A stretch of DNA of 64,000 nt, taken from positions 1,550,001 to 1,614,000 of the forward strand of contig CAJQUN010000061.1 of the NCBI GenBank assembly GCA_907163345.1. Direction: 5' to 3'. Below the pieces are notes generated by a model that did not search any database, was not told the DNA's origin, and saw only the letters and a list, made by a program, of their open reading frames with translations. This stretch comes from Haberlea rhodopensis (lineage: Eukaryota; Streptophyta; Magnoliopsida; Lamiales; Gesneriaceae). The number at the start of each line of letters is the position of its first letter. The stretch's first letter is position 1. Positions 32,877-44,380 of this stretch are shown piece by piece. Both the position numbers and the translations under genes were made by a program.

Positions 32877-34121
32877 ATGTCATCATCATCATCCGAAACC
32901 TGCAGTTCCCGGCATTTCTCATGGCTGATGAAATCTTGTTTCCCCGATCCCCACCATCCCTCCCCCCTTTCCACCGCCGCCACCACTATCTCCTCCCTCC
33001 CGGATGATCTGCTCCTAGAATGTCTGTCTAGAGTGCCGCACTCTTCCTTCCCTTCCATCCCTTTTGTCTGCCGCCGATGGGGTTATCTTCTTAACTCTCC
33101 CGCGTTTAATGTTCTCCGCCTCCGCCACCACCTCGTGTTCAGCACACTGTTTTGCGTTTCTATTTCCAGTTCTGCCCTTTTCACGGCAACGCTTCGTTTG
33201 GATGGCGTGGATTGTCCGTTGTGGAAATTGTCGTCTTTTGTTCTGTCGAGCGATGGAAATGGATTTGATTTGGGGAGTGGGTCTAATTTTTCTGTGTTCT
33301 CGCATTTCAGATTGGTGTCTATTGGCCGGAAGATTTATGTTATTGGTCGGACGGCGATGCTTCGATGCGATACTTGGACTGGGACTTTGGTTACGAAACC
33401 GGGGATGGGTGTGAAGAGGAAGAAATTTGCCGCCGCGGCGGTGGAAGGGAAGATATACGTTACCGGTGGTTCGGCAAGATTGTCGACGGTTGAGGAGTAT
33501 GACCCAGATGAGAATGCGTGGCGTGTGGTGTCCGACGCACCGAGAAGAAGGTATGGATGCATCGGAGCTTCGGTGGATGGGGTGCTTTATGTTATTGGCG
33601 GGCTAAAGATCGGCGGCGCGTCTGTGAACGACGGTTGTTTGCTTGGTGCGGAAATGACGCATGTCTACGCGAGCTCAATGGATTTATACGACGTAGCGGC
33701 GCGTGGATGGCTGAGAAGCCGAACAGTCCCCGGCGGAGGCTGCGTGGTGGCGGCGTGCTCCGCAAACGAACACATTTACATTCTTTCAAGCCACGCGGTG
33801 GAGCTCTCGTTTTGGAAATTCAACGGGTCAAGAAAAAGTAAAAGCTTCGGAGAATGGTGTAGGTTGAAATGTCCGCCGGTGCCACCGCAGGTTAGGGTGG
33901 ACAGCACGGTGAGGTTCAGCTGCGTCGGGGTGGGGGAGAAGGTGGTGTTGATACAGGTGGTGGGCTGCATCGATGACTTGCTGCGTCGGAGCGGTAGGCT
34001 TGAGAGGGGGTTCAGAGAGAGGCTAGTGTTGGTCTACGATATCGCCACCGAGGAGTGGAGTAGGGTGGCGGATCTGCCGGAGGTGATCAGACGCGCCGCC
34101 TGCGTTTGCGTCGAGTGTTGA
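32877..34121 (+). CDS. F-box/kelch-repeat protein
   Basis: Intronless, 414 residues. An F-box at residues 38-80 (SSLPDDLLLECLSRVPHSSF, then VCRRW) would bind SKP1 and place the protein in an SCF ubiquitin ligase. After it come kelch-type blades: GRKIYVIG (150-157), EGKIYVTGGSA with a following YDPDENAWRVV (190-218), DGVLYVIGG (234-242) with LYDVAARGW, EHIYILS, and LVYDIATEEWSRV near the C-terminus. Together they would form a substrate-binding propeller. Layout and length fit plant F-box/kelch proteins of the At5g26960-like kind; that relationship is from memory and unproved. The substrate is unknown. The N-terminus has a Ser run. The frame is uninterrupted and codon use is GC-richer than the flanking DNA; probably functional. 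Confidence 0.9.
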   Translation: MSSSSSETCSSRHFSWLMKSCFPDPHHPSPLSTAATTISSLPDDLLLECLSRVPHSSFPSIPFVCRRWGYLLNSPAFNVLRLRHHLVFSTLFCVSISSSALFTATLRLDGVDCPLWKLSSFVLSSDGNGFDLGSGSNFSVFSHFRLVSIGRKIYVIGRTAMLRCDTWTGTLVTKPGMGVKRKKFAAAAVEGKIYVTGGSARLSTVEEYDPDENAWRVVSDAPRRRYGCIGASVDGVLYVIGGLKIGGASVNDGCLLGAEMTHVYASSMDLYDVAARGWLRSRTVPGGGCVVAACSANEHIYILSSHAVELSFWKFNGSRKSKSFGEWCRLKCPPVPPQVRVDSTVRFSCVGVGEKVVLIQVVGCIDDLLRRSGRLERGFRERLVLVYDIATEEWSRVADLPEVIRRAACVCVEC

Positions 34122-34590
34122 GTTCGTACACTGTAGGGTTTCTTGGTTCTGTGCGTGAAGTTGAAGCATTTGACTATTTACAGTCTCGAGGCAGAAAAAG
34201 ACAAGGCCAGGTTTAAAAAAGGTGATGATTGGTGTAATTAAGGATTTTGTGGTTAATGACGTATTAACATGTTTAATGGAGGTTTAATTGGAAACAATTA
34301 TCTGTTTGCTATTTTAGTTAAGCTCACAAAATTTCCCTAATGATGGGATTATATTGATATAATACGATATACTTATCGAAGTGTAATTGCAAACAATTGT
34401 TTTTTGCTATTTTGTCGTCTCTTGGGTGTTTTTTTATGTACAAATGAACTTGTTACTGTTATTTTAATTAATATTAATGTAATAATAAGCAAAAGAATAT
34501 TACTGAAGAAATATTTAATATTGTATTAACTGAAGTATGGAATATTAAATTTGTGTAATATTTGTGTACATTGTGTACTTGTATATATGA
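34122..34590. other. 3' flank of the F-box gene
   Basis: AT-rich. The first ~150 bp should be the 3' UTR. No other feature seen. Confidence 0.5.
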
Positions 34591-34599
34591 TAAATTTTT

Positions 34600-35943
34600 G
34601 GGATAATTACATTTGGACCCCATCGACTCTGACCTATACAGAAAGCTCCTATCGACTTTGAAAAATTACATAGACCTCTCGTCCAGACATAACACCATCA
34701 AAAACAATTAATATAATGCGTGAGATGACGTTTTTTGCCTTCTTATATATTTAATATAAAATTATCAAAACATTACATATACACCCCTTATACTATATGT
34801 AATATAAAGTTATCAAAACATTACATATACATCACATATAGTATACTATATATTATAGTTACACCCCCTATCATATTATTTTTTATTTATTTATTTTATA
34901 TTTATTTTTTTGTTTCTTTTTAATTTATTCAAAAATTATTTATTAAATATTTTTAAACTATATACTAGCTTTCATATTAATGATAATATTTGAAAGCTAC
35001 TTATATGTAAAAATACATTCAATATTATCTAATTGTATTCGAATCATAGTATTTTATTTTATTTGTAATTATAATGATAAATTGATCTTGTATTAGGCCA
35101 TGATCTATAATGACAATTATATGTTTAGACTTGACTTTAAATGATATGTTTTAGGCAATGATCTTTAATGACACTCGATATTTTATCGAATCGGTTTATT
35201 CGATTTAATATAAAAATCAGCCAATTAGGTTGGTGAAAATAAATTTGGTCGGTTCAATTTAAATTTCGGTTCTGAAGCTCACCCCTAGTTGAACTTGTAT
35301 ATGAGTAGTTTGTTTTTAAGATTTAGATTTTTATCCCGTTCCTCAAATTATTAATCATATATTATTTATATTTTAAATCATTTATTGAAAAGTACGATTA
35401 TTATATGTTATCAAGTTCGGTATTTTTTGGTTGACCAATATTTATTGACATGAATTTCGAAAATGACAATTGAACATATTATTTTTTAATTTGAGTTTCA
35501 ATTCTAATTAATTCAAAATACTACATAATGTCGTTATTTCTAACAAACATTTATATATATATATATATATATAAACTTTTATGGTATATATTGATATTTT
35601 ACAAGATTAAATAAAAATGATAAATATTAAAATTATTAGGAAAATAAAAAAAGATGAGTGTACGTAATAATTATATTTGAAATAAACAATTCGAAAAATA
35701 TAATAATAGTTTTATTACGATAGCAAAATATCATAATTACAAAGACATCCATTCTAAAAATTTAGGTCAAAATAGTGGTCAAAGTTTACCAGGGGCAATT
35801 TGGGGTTTTCAATAAAAATTAGGGGAAGTTTTTGTAACGATCGTTAATTTTACTAACGGCAGGGAGGTCTCTGTAATTTTTCAAAGACAGTAGGAGCTTT
35901 CTGTAAATAGGTCAAAGTCCACGGGTTTAGATGTAATTATCTC
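34600..35943. mobile_element. Non-autonomous Mutator-type element, 9-bp TSD
   Basis: Ends GGGATAATTAC (34600) and GTAATTATCTC (to 35943) begin terminal inverted repeats of roughly 85 bp; for example GACCTATACAGAAAGCTCCT near 34631 pairs with its complement near 35895-35915. The 9-bp duplication TAAATTTTT lies at 34591-34599 and 35944-35952. Long TIRs with a 9-bp TSD are the Mutator (MULE) hallmark. The 1344-bp interior is AT-rich with no transposase, a ~52-bp tandem duplication at 34745-34850 and a (TA)n run at 35553-35573. Confidence 0.85.
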
Positions 35944-35952
35944 TAAATTTTT

Positions 35953-36713
35953 TATTATTTTTATTAGGGATTATCTTATATTAATAATATGCTTGAGAAT
36001 GAACATGAAAAATAGTATATTTTGATAAACAGATTCAAATCGTACTTGAATTTATGTTTGGCACGTGTGCTCGTCTGTGGTAAATGTGCAACACCTGTTA
36101 TAGATGTCAGCATAATCGATTGTGTAGTCTAGTCCGAACGAGATGAGGACAATTCCGTTGGAAAGCCGTCTTAGAGGGCTACGATTCTTATGTTTTAAGT
36201 TTGATTAATTTTTTGTGAATGAGGGTCAAAATTATCTCAAAGTATCATACATATTAATTTTCCTAAGCTGACATCGTTTGGTAAATTGTACGTAACTTAC
36301 TTGTCCGATATTCAAATTGAGTGATTTTAAAGGCAAATGAAATCTAAGACGTATTTCTACAACTTTAATTTAGATAACTTTTGCTAATTCAGCCGCTTAG
36401 ATGTCCGCACTAATGAATTTTTGAAACATACATTACTATTAGAATAACATTTGGGTAAACTACTCATAAATCCCTAAACCCAAACTTTTCTTTAACCTAA
36501 CTCTCTTTATCCATTATTCTATATTCTAACTCTCCAACAATACTTTCATCTTCATCCTAACTCCCTACTACACAACACTTTACTAAGTTACCCTTACAAG
36601 TGGAAAGGGATTAATTGCAGTTCACCCCATGGAGTTTTTAATCTATGTTCAAATTAACCCAAAAGTTACCATTTTCTCATAAACTTGTCCTTTACGATCC
36701 GACTTTCAAAAAT
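35953..36713. other. Intergenic DNA before the pararetrovirus
   Basis: No coding sequence. 36450-36700 has phrases often seen at the ends of plant inverted-repeat elements ('gggtaaactactcataaatccc', 'gggattaattgcagttcacccc'), but no partner ends or target duplications were found. Part of it may be the viral intergenic region. Confidence 0.4.
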
Positions 36714-36726
36714 TGGTATCAGAGCC
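36714..36726 (+). promoter_or_regulatory. Pararetrovirus minus-strand primer site
   Basis: TGGTATCAGAGCC, complement of initiator-Met tRNA, the conventional zero point of caulimovirid genomes. It lies about 80 nt (insertion removed) before the first viral ORF. It is not preceded by a CA-ending LTR, which argues against an LTR element as its owner. Confidence 0.65.
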
Positions 36727-36796
36727 TAGGTTTATTCTGGAAATACTATGATAATATCTTGAATATTAATTTGTAACCTATACGGAGGAGACGATT

Positions 36797-39150
36797 TGTA
36801 AGAGCCCCCGTGCCCTTAACCCACAATTAGTGCATTAAGCCATACATTTGGTGCATACAATCACGTGTAAAGGGAACTATATGAAACGTGGTACACCATA
36901 ACACCTATAAAATTTCTTGCTTCATTTATTCCATTCCATGCAATTTCCGATTCCCTAGATTAAGACCATTTAATACATCATGCACCCATGTAATACACTA
37001 ATCACAATCTCAATTCATCTAGCAATTCCCTAGTTAATTGCTCACACATATGAATGAAAGGAGAAAGGTTCATGCCTTTTTATACAACCCATATACACAT
37101 AATTATTGCTCACACACGAGCATCGAATAAACCTATGTGTACGTAATGTATAAAAAGGGCATACACAATATCCAGCTCCACATGGGCTCCGGTGCCTCGA
37201 TCCTGGAATCGCCTCCAATCCATAGCTCGATCACAGCTCCAGAGCTACCGTTGTACCTATTTCACCTGCCCCAACAGAGACAACCCCCACACAGGGTGAG
37301 CATACCAATTCCACCAAACCAATAAGCACAATTATATAATTCATAATTTACAACAATGTAATTGCTAAGAATTTAAATGATACTCCCTGGATGGCATCAC
37401 CCTCATCCGGATCCCATTGTTTTGTCCCTGTTCTCAAAACAACCAAAATCATCAAATTCCAAATATCCAGTTAATCATTACACTGATTAACTATACCTCT
37501 AATCCAATTCAATGTCGAGAGAGGAATAAAATACAGATATCCTAGATATCTAGCCAGAGGTCACATTTCCTCGCCCACTCAAAAGTAGCAGTATCACTTA
37601 CCGATGTTCGCTCCATAGCGACCACATCCCGACAATTGCTCGCTCCAAGGCGGCGCCAAACAATACATAAGACCGACCAACATCACACACCCAGTCCCGT
37701 TTCCATTAACCAATTATTACAATACACCATATATTATGTATCGACTACTAACCCTTACCAATCATCTATCTCATGCACAACAATTGCAATAATATAATTA
37801 AGGTCATGCTCGTACGTTACACGTACCTTAATTTTCCGTGGTCCAAGCCAAACCTTGCTTGAGTTCCATGCCTCGAGAAATATGTGCTAAAACACATAAA
37901 CAACTCACAATCAAGTATAAGCATGCAATCACGTGCCCACGCACGTTTGCAACCTCAAAACCCATCGTCAATCCATGACGATTACCAAAAGAAAACCCCC
38001 GGCTAGGCATGCATAATACCCAAAAATATTCCATTTAAAAACGTTTAAAAGATAGCCAAAAACTCAACCGAGAGTTCCGTTTAATTTGACTTGGCTCCAA
38101 CCAAACCATTTTAAAAGTCTAGCATTCCCATTGGAATGTGAACAATGCCCTGGAAGCCGACCATTTAAGTCGCAAATCCAAAATCCCACGAAAAAAGCCA
38201 AGAAAACCAAAATTCACCTGCTGGCGATCGATCGCTATACCGGGCGATCGATCGCTAGCCCCTTGGCGATCGATCGCCAGACCTTACTGGCGCGAGGCGA
38301 GCGATCGCTCAAAAGTAGCGATCGATCGCTACCATGCTGAAAAGCCTACTGCCAGCGGGCGATCGATCGCTCGCCACAGGCGATCGATCGCTACATCCTG
38401 CAACACGAAAATTCATCATTTCAAAAGCTTAAAACCTCCACAAATCACACCCCAACTCCTTCCAACCCAAACCAACAATAATATAACACCATAGAACCTC
38501 CAACAAGGGTTAAAAACCCATTTTAAAACAAAACCATAAGATTTCAAGATTTTTACAAAATCTCCCAAAACCAACCCAAATTCAAAACTCAACCAAACCC
38601 ATCAAAAATACAATCAAATCAAAGCTAAAAGAGAGGAGAATGAGATTACCAGCTTTTCTTCAAGAAATACGGCCCCTAAATCGTGTTCCCAACGATTTTG
38701 TTGAAGGGGAATGAGGGGAAGGGTTTTGGGGTAAAGTGGGGAGAGAGAAAGGGAAGAGAGCGATGACAGAGAGATGATTACGGGAAAAATGACGGAATCC
38801 CGAGTCCATATGGTATATAGCAAAAATGCTCCAAAATAACAATACCCTCACAAATACATCACGATTCATTAAAAATCATCTGTTTTCAAAAACTCTCTCT
38901 CCAACATCAAATCCCCATACCAGCCCCAACAAAAAGCACCCCGGACTCCAAGTCCCACCAAAAACCCAACTCATAGGTTTTCCACCAAAATGATAATACA
39001 ACTCAACCTTTGGATCCAACGATCCCAAATGCCCGATTTAACAACCTCGGGAGACCCAAAACCGTAATTAATTCCTAATTGCCACAATTAAAAATCCATT
39101 AAGGATTATTACCACACCGGGATTAACACCATTAATCCCCGGGCATGACA
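36797..39150 (-). repeat. Left LTR (LTR-A) of the non-coding LTR element
   Basis: 2354 bp. It has a cluster of GCGATCGATCGC-type palindromes at 38222-38395 and many perfect short hairpins: AGTTAATCA/TGATTAACT (37469-37477, 37484-37492), AGATATC/GATATCT (37535-37541, 37545-37551), AATTAAGGT/ACCTTAATT (37796-37804, 37825-37833), ATCGTCA/TGACGAT (37964-37970, 37976-37982), GGGATTAA/TTAATCCC (39119-39126, 39132-39139). The open frames within it are not genes. Confidence 0.85.
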
Positions 39151-39965
39151 CACTTCAAGAAAATTATGGACCCGAACGAATGTTCGAAGTGTCATGCTTA
39201 CATGTGGTATTTCCAGAAATTGGAAAAACTAAATCAAAAGCATATGGCAGAAGCTCAACGTTTCAGCCATAAGTGGAAACTTTTACGAGGAACAGGTGTA
39301 TTAGACACACCCGGTATAAACCATTACAAGAAACTCGAAATGATGGCTAAGAGGCTCCATCAAGTGAACCTCAAACTACAGTTCGAGTTAGCTGAACTTC
39401 AGGAGGACGATCATCCTGAACGTGAAGATGTGGTTCCAGCCACTAATGATCCAACAGGGTCTGGACCGGATGATTAGGATGGGAGAACCAACCTTTCGAG
39501 AAATCGAGCCAGATTCTTCAAAGATTTCCCAAGATCATAGAGAGATCTAGAAGACAGTGCATCGCTATGGATACCTTCACTACCATGTCCCTGCACAAAT
39601 CCATCAGATCCAGAGTCAGATGGAGACCATGATTAAACATCAGAATGAGATTCTTGAAAACCTTCAAGATGTCCAATCCCGAGTGAAGGAATTGGAGTCG
39701 AGGCCCAGTCCTACGGGAAGAAGGAACGGAGGATGGTTGCCACCATCTTACGGAACAGAACCCCTTTTACACCAAAAAGGGAAAGCAGAGGAGGTCTGGA
39801 GGCCTTTGACGGAGACTGAAAAAATGATTGCAGTCCTACGAGGAGAACCAATACATCCCACAAAGTAATGGAAAGAATCAACCTGGAAGATCTACGGGAT
39901 CTTGCTGATTCATTTGTGGGATTAAATCTCATGGACATCAAGACAGGAGAGCTTGTACAAAGACC
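39151..39965 (+). pseudogene. Duplicate copy of the viral 5' ORFs inside the LTR element
   Basis: About 99.5% identical by eye to 51978-52793: the small ORF (ATG 39166, stop 39475-39477), the coiled-coil ORF (ATG 39479, ending TAA 39866-39868) and the first ~33 codons of the coat-like ORF (ATG 39868). It breaks off at 'ccaccacaa' and non-viral sequence follows. It keeps the unshifted coat start (GATCTACGG, where the other copy has GATCACGG), but shares the TAG at 39548-39550 in the coiled-coil ORF, so that nonsense change predates the duplication. Confidence 0.85.
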
Positions 39966-40162
39966 TCCACCACAACCAAATTCCCTTTGGTTCTGACATA
40001 GATAACTCCCCATGATATCTCCATCACTTGCCCACGATGCTTAACACGCATCGTTATGATGGGGACTACTAGCATACAACAGTATACTCAGAGTAAACCC
40101 GGTTCCGCTTTCCACCCCCATCTCCACCAAAGGAGTAGTTGCACCACTTGAAACACGGATCG

Positions 40163-42000
40163 TGTTGGAATCGAAGAGGGGGGGGTGAATGAGATTCCTT
40201 GGCTACTTTAGCTTTTTAAAATGAGTTTGCAAAATAAAAGAGTTTGCGCTTGCGGAAGGCTTAAGTCAATCGATAAATAAAAGAAATAAAGAAGTAAACA
40301 AATAAATAAATGCGTAATGAAATAAAGCGGTAAATGACAAGGATATTTGTTATAGAAGTTCGGCGATGAATCGCCTACGTCTCCTCTTCCCGGTTAGATA
40401 ACCTCCAACCGAGGTTCCACTAGAATAAATGATCTTGGCCTTGAGGGCTCCAAGTTAGCCACAACCCAACTCTTCCCGAGTTTACAAAGCTCTTCCCGAG
40501 CACAATACTCTTCACGAGTACACAAAGCTCTTCACGAGCTACCAACACTCTTCACGAGTCTTCTTGGCCTTAAGGGCTCCAAGGATAGCCACAACACATG
40601 CACCAACTTTACTTGTTGGCGACTTTACAATTTTCCAACTTGCTTTGGTGTTGGAGGACCTTTACAAGAAACTCAATCAAACACCTTCAAGGTGTACCAA
40701 TACGAAGAATCAAAACTCACACAACAAGAAATGAATTACAAACTCCAATACACACAAATGTATGAAGTTTGCAATGCTAAAGTAATTTGAATTGATCAAG
40801 GCTTTCTTGTAGTTTATAGTCTTGTTTCTTGCCTTCAAAAAGCTCCAAAAGATCCATATTTATAGTGTAGGAGGCCCCCAAAGCTCCTACTAGCCGTTGC
40901 TACACATAAGGCTTGAATCACGCCTCGATCGCCTCGGAAATCGCCTCGGGCGATCACCCATCGCCACCCTTTAACGGTCAAATCTGGCCCAGATCGCCTC
41001 GGGCGATCTCCCCATCGCCTCGGGCGATCATCAATGATAAACAAGGCCGTAGGTAAAGTTCTGGATCGCCTCGGGCGTTCCGTGCATCGCCTGGGGCGAT
41101 CGCCCTTCAAAAAATGGCCTAGGAAGCATTCTGGATCGCCTGGGGCGAGGTTGACCATCGCCTGGGGCGATCTGATCGCCAGCGTGCCCACCGTGCCATC
41201 GCTTCAGTCGATGGTGCGCAACATGGCTCGGATCGCCTGAGGTGATGGCCCGGATCGCCTGAGGTGATCTGCCAGATTTCAGCACTCTCAAACTTTGCAC
41301 TATTCGACCATCTTAAGCTCATTTCTGGGAAAAGTGGTAAACATGAAAGTTGTAGCTCGTCCTCTTATCTAGGTGTGTACAAAATTTCATTGCATTTCAT
41401 TAAGGTATGAAGAAGTTATGCCCAAAATGCTACAGTCGCTCAAACCTTGCTACAATCTGCACTTGTTATGACTTCCATGACATTTTGCTCCATGATGCAA
41501 TCCGAATTGGACTGAGATGTTCGAATATGAAATCTAGAATATTGAGTTTTCTTTCCAACATCTTTGGATTCACCTTGTTCGGAGCATCGAGCCAAGAGAT
41601 ATAATCAAAACATTGCACTGCGCTCCAATTGGCTTCTATATGAATGTGCCCACCAACGGACCATTGGTTTGTGGGTCTTCATCCCATCATAAGAAATTGT
41701 TCCAACATCATTCCACACATGTTGAACACTTAAATTGGTTGTTCATAGATGTCATTCCTTCTCGTCCAAGCTCAATAGATTCTTTGATAAAAATCACCGC
41801 TTGTCCTATGAACTCGCATATGTTATTGTATAACTTGGGTTCTCTTCCATTGGTCTTCCCAACCAATTTATCAATATAACCATGTACACTAAGTAGACAT
41901 ATTAGTATAACAAATGCAAGTTTTGTTGATCATCAAAACTCAAAGATTAACCGGGGATAATTTAACGCATTAAACGCAACCATGCGTTTAAGGCTCAACA
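40163..42000 (-). repeat. Left (3') LTR of the gag-only copia element
   Basis: TGTTGGAATC...GGCTCAACA. A minus-strand TATA box (TATAAATA) lies at 40857-40864. Immediately upstream of it in reading direction (40920-41270) is a cluster of GATCGCC-N3-GGCGATC inverted pairs, for example 40992-41008. 40490-40560 has 'ctcttcacgag' repeats. Confidence 0.92.
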
Positions 42001-42711
42001 ATCTCCCCCTTTTTGATGATCACAAAACTTGATAAACTTGAATAAGTAATATGCATGAAATGTGAGTAAAAATAACTCCCCCTTAACAATTGCATACACT
42101 ACAAGTTAATCAAGCAAATAACTCTCCCCCTCAAACCATGCATACTCAAGCTCTCCCCCTTAAACTATGCATGAATTAAGGTTCAAGTTTATCACAAAAT
42201 TCTCCCCCTTTTTGTGATAATCAAAAAGCACAAAATTTAAATAAACATAGTTCAATTATATGTTGCCACATAGCCATATTTCAACAATTTACACATGTTC
42301 CTCATCAAGCATGTAATAAGCATAAGATTTAATCAATGAGATGAAAAAAAACATGCGTTTAAGGCAATCAACAATGAATTCTAAATTTTGCAAAGTGTGC
42401 ATATGTTCTACCATGAGTTCATGCACTTATGCCCAATAAACATTAAAAATATCAAAGCATTATTAGATAAGTTAACTAAACATATAATTGCAAATTTCCA
42501 CATTGCATATTCAAATTTGAATTTTAGGCATATCAAGATATATACCAAAAAGAGATAAGCAAGAATCATGTATCAAAATAATTTATATGTGCATATGCTA
42601 AGGGGTTATGCATTTTACTACCAATGAATATTGAGCTTCATATTTATTGGTCACAATTAATTTGTGCCAATTAAATTTTGAATTGCTCTTTTAACATGTA
42701 AAAAGTAAATT

Positions 42712-43047
42712 TTACCCTCGATGACAAGAGTTCGTTCTTGTCATTGGTCCAACGCCTCGAGCCTCTTCTATAGTGGTGAATAATACAAACTCCTCCTTTG
42801 AGTTGCTTGGCCCTTCATCCTCCATTCCATTTTTGTTCCTACAAGTTAAATTTACAATAGGAAGAACTTTGGTACCCATTTGATTTTTGGGTCCTTGAGG
42901 GTTAACTTTCAAAGGCACTTTTGGAATCCATTTCCACCTCTTATTAGGTTGGTATTGGATTCTAGCAAACCTACATTTATTCTTAATATGACCATCTTTG
43001 CAACAATAAGTGCAAGTATGAGAATTGTGCTTTGGTTTGGCCAACAA
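42712..43047 (-). pseudogene. Second zinc-knuckle segment after gag
   Basis: Frame-shifted continuation with a second CCHC motif (CTYCCKDGHIKNKC) and a Lys/Pro/Trp-rich stretch that in SIRE-type polyproteins lies between gag and protease. It ends without any protease motif, so the coding part of pol has been lost here. 42001-42711 downstream is AT-rich, with CTCCCCCTT runs and no ORF. Confidence 0.75.
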
Positions 43048-43079
43048 GCTAGAAAAGGTTTTTGATTTGCTTGAGTAGC

Positions 43080-44333
43080 CTAACCCAAGCCAAGCAATTC
43101 ATTCATCTTTTTACTACTTTCACTAAATTTGCAAAATGATATCTTTAAAGAATTTAAATCATTTTTCAATGAATTATTTTCTTCATCTTTCTTAGCAATC
43201 TCAAGTTTGAGTAATTTGTTACTCATCTTGGTTTTGCCAAGAGCATCAATAAGTTCATTATAAGACTCTAAAAGTTCATCAAATGAAGGTACCTCATCGT
43301 CGCTTTCATCTCCTTCATCTCCAAGAGATATTAAACAAAGATTGGTGGCTTCTTCTTCATCGGAGTCGCTATCACTCCATGTGGCTATAAACGCCTTCTT
43401 CTTGCCTTTGTCCTCATTCTTCTTCCTAGGACATTTGTTAGCATAATGGCCTTTTTCTTGACAATTATAACAAGTTACCTCATGTTTGGATTCTTGTTTG
43501 GTAGCATTTGAGGTCTTTGACTTGCTATGTTTGTTGAAGAGCTTCTTGAACTTCTTTGTGAACAACATCAACTCTTCATCATCATCATCTTCTTCATCAT
43601 CGGAATGGTCTTTCCTTCCAACCAAAGCGATCCCATTTCTTTTGGATCTATCCTCCTCCTTTACTTCTCTTCTTGTGGCAACTTCAAGCTCATGAGTCAC
43701 CAATGTGCCATGGAGCTCATCAAGATCATAAGATGCGTTCTCCCCTTTGTTGGACTCGATGATGGCCGTCCTCTTGGCATCCCATTCCTTTGGTAAGGCT
43801 CTTAGTGCTCTCCTCCATATTTGCTTTGGAGGATACTTCTCTCCAAGTTGAGCAAGCTCGTTGATAATTAGGGTGAGCCTCCTAAACATGGAATCCACCT
43901 CTTCTCCGGACTCCATCTCAAATGTCTCATATTTGAGTTGTAGGAGATCAATCTTGGTCTCCTTCACTTGGTTGGTTCCTTCATGACAAATTTGCAATTT
44001 GTCCCATATCTCCTTAGCCGTTGAGCACATCGAGATCCGGTTGTACTCCTTCATATCTAAGGCACAATGCAAAATATTAATCGCTTTAGCATTTTGTGAA
44101 ATTAATATCATATTCGCTCTATTGAAATCGTCCATTTCTTTGGAAACACTAATTCCCCCAACTTCCTTTAAAGGAATATGTGGACCTTTCACAATGATTT
44201 TCCATAGATCATAATCTACGGATTGGATGTATAGAGAAATTCTATTCTTCCAATAACCGTAGTTATCACCCGTGAAAAGCGGAGGGCGATTTGTCGATTG
44301 ACCTTGAGCAAACTCATTTGCTAGATTAGCCAT
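43080..44333 (-). CDS. SIRE-related gag protein
   Basis: 417 codons from the ATG at 44331-44333 (MANLANEFAQ); the open frame extends 10 codons upstream without another Met. A DUF4219-type core (FTGDNYGYWKNRISLY, MCSTAKEIWDKLQI, RALPKEWDAKRTAI) covers about residues 20-200. It is followed by an acidic run, a CCHC knuckle (CYNCQEKGHYANKC, about residue 285), Ser/Asp-rich sequence and a coiled-coil C-terminus. Gag forms the virus-like particle and packages RNA. The next piece of the polyprotein (42712-43047) is in another frame. Without pol the element depends on a related SIRE-type element. Confidence 0.85.
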   Translation of the reverse strand: MANLANEFAQGQSTNRPPLFTGDNYGYWKNRISLYIQSVDYDLWKIIVKGPHIPLKEVGGISVSKEMDDFNRANMILISQNAKAINILHCALDMKEYNRISMCSTAKEIWDKLQICHEGTNQVKETKIDLLQLKYETFEMESGEEVDSMFRRLTLIINELAQLGEKYPPKQIWRRALRALPKEWDAKRTAIIESNKGENASYDLDELHGTLVTHELEVATRREVKEEDRSKRNGIALVGRKDHSDDEEDDDDEELMLFTKKFKKLFNKHSKSKTSNATKQESKHEVTCYNCQEKGHYANKCPRKKNEDKGKKKAFIATWSDSDSDEEEATNLCLISLGDEGDESDDEVPSFDELLESYNELIDALGKTKMSNKLLKLEIAKKDEENNSLKNDLNSLKISFCKFSESSKKMNELLGLG

Positions 44334-44366
44334 AAAAAGATTTTGATTTAAAACAAAAATCAAATG

Positions 44367-44379
44367 GCTCTGATACCAC
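44367..44379 (-). promoter_or_regulatory. Primer binding site of the gag-only copia element
   Basis: Plus strand GGCTCTGATACCA, that is TGGTATCAGAGCC on the coding strand, complementary to initiator-Met tRNA, beside the right LTR. Confidence 0.9.
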
Positions 44380-44380
44380 T

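Noticed and set aside
33015..33970. Alternative frames inside the F-box gene
   Set aside because: They are shadows of the high-GC F-box/kelch coding sequence with no domains of their own.
36450..36713. Phrases resembling ends of inverted-repeat transposons
   Set aside because: No partner end or target duplication was found, so no element can be bounded.
36714..36726. Primer site as evidence for another LTR retrotransposon
   Set aside because: The preceding bases do not end in CA and no LTR pair fits; a viral leader to ORF 1 explains it better, though this is not proved.
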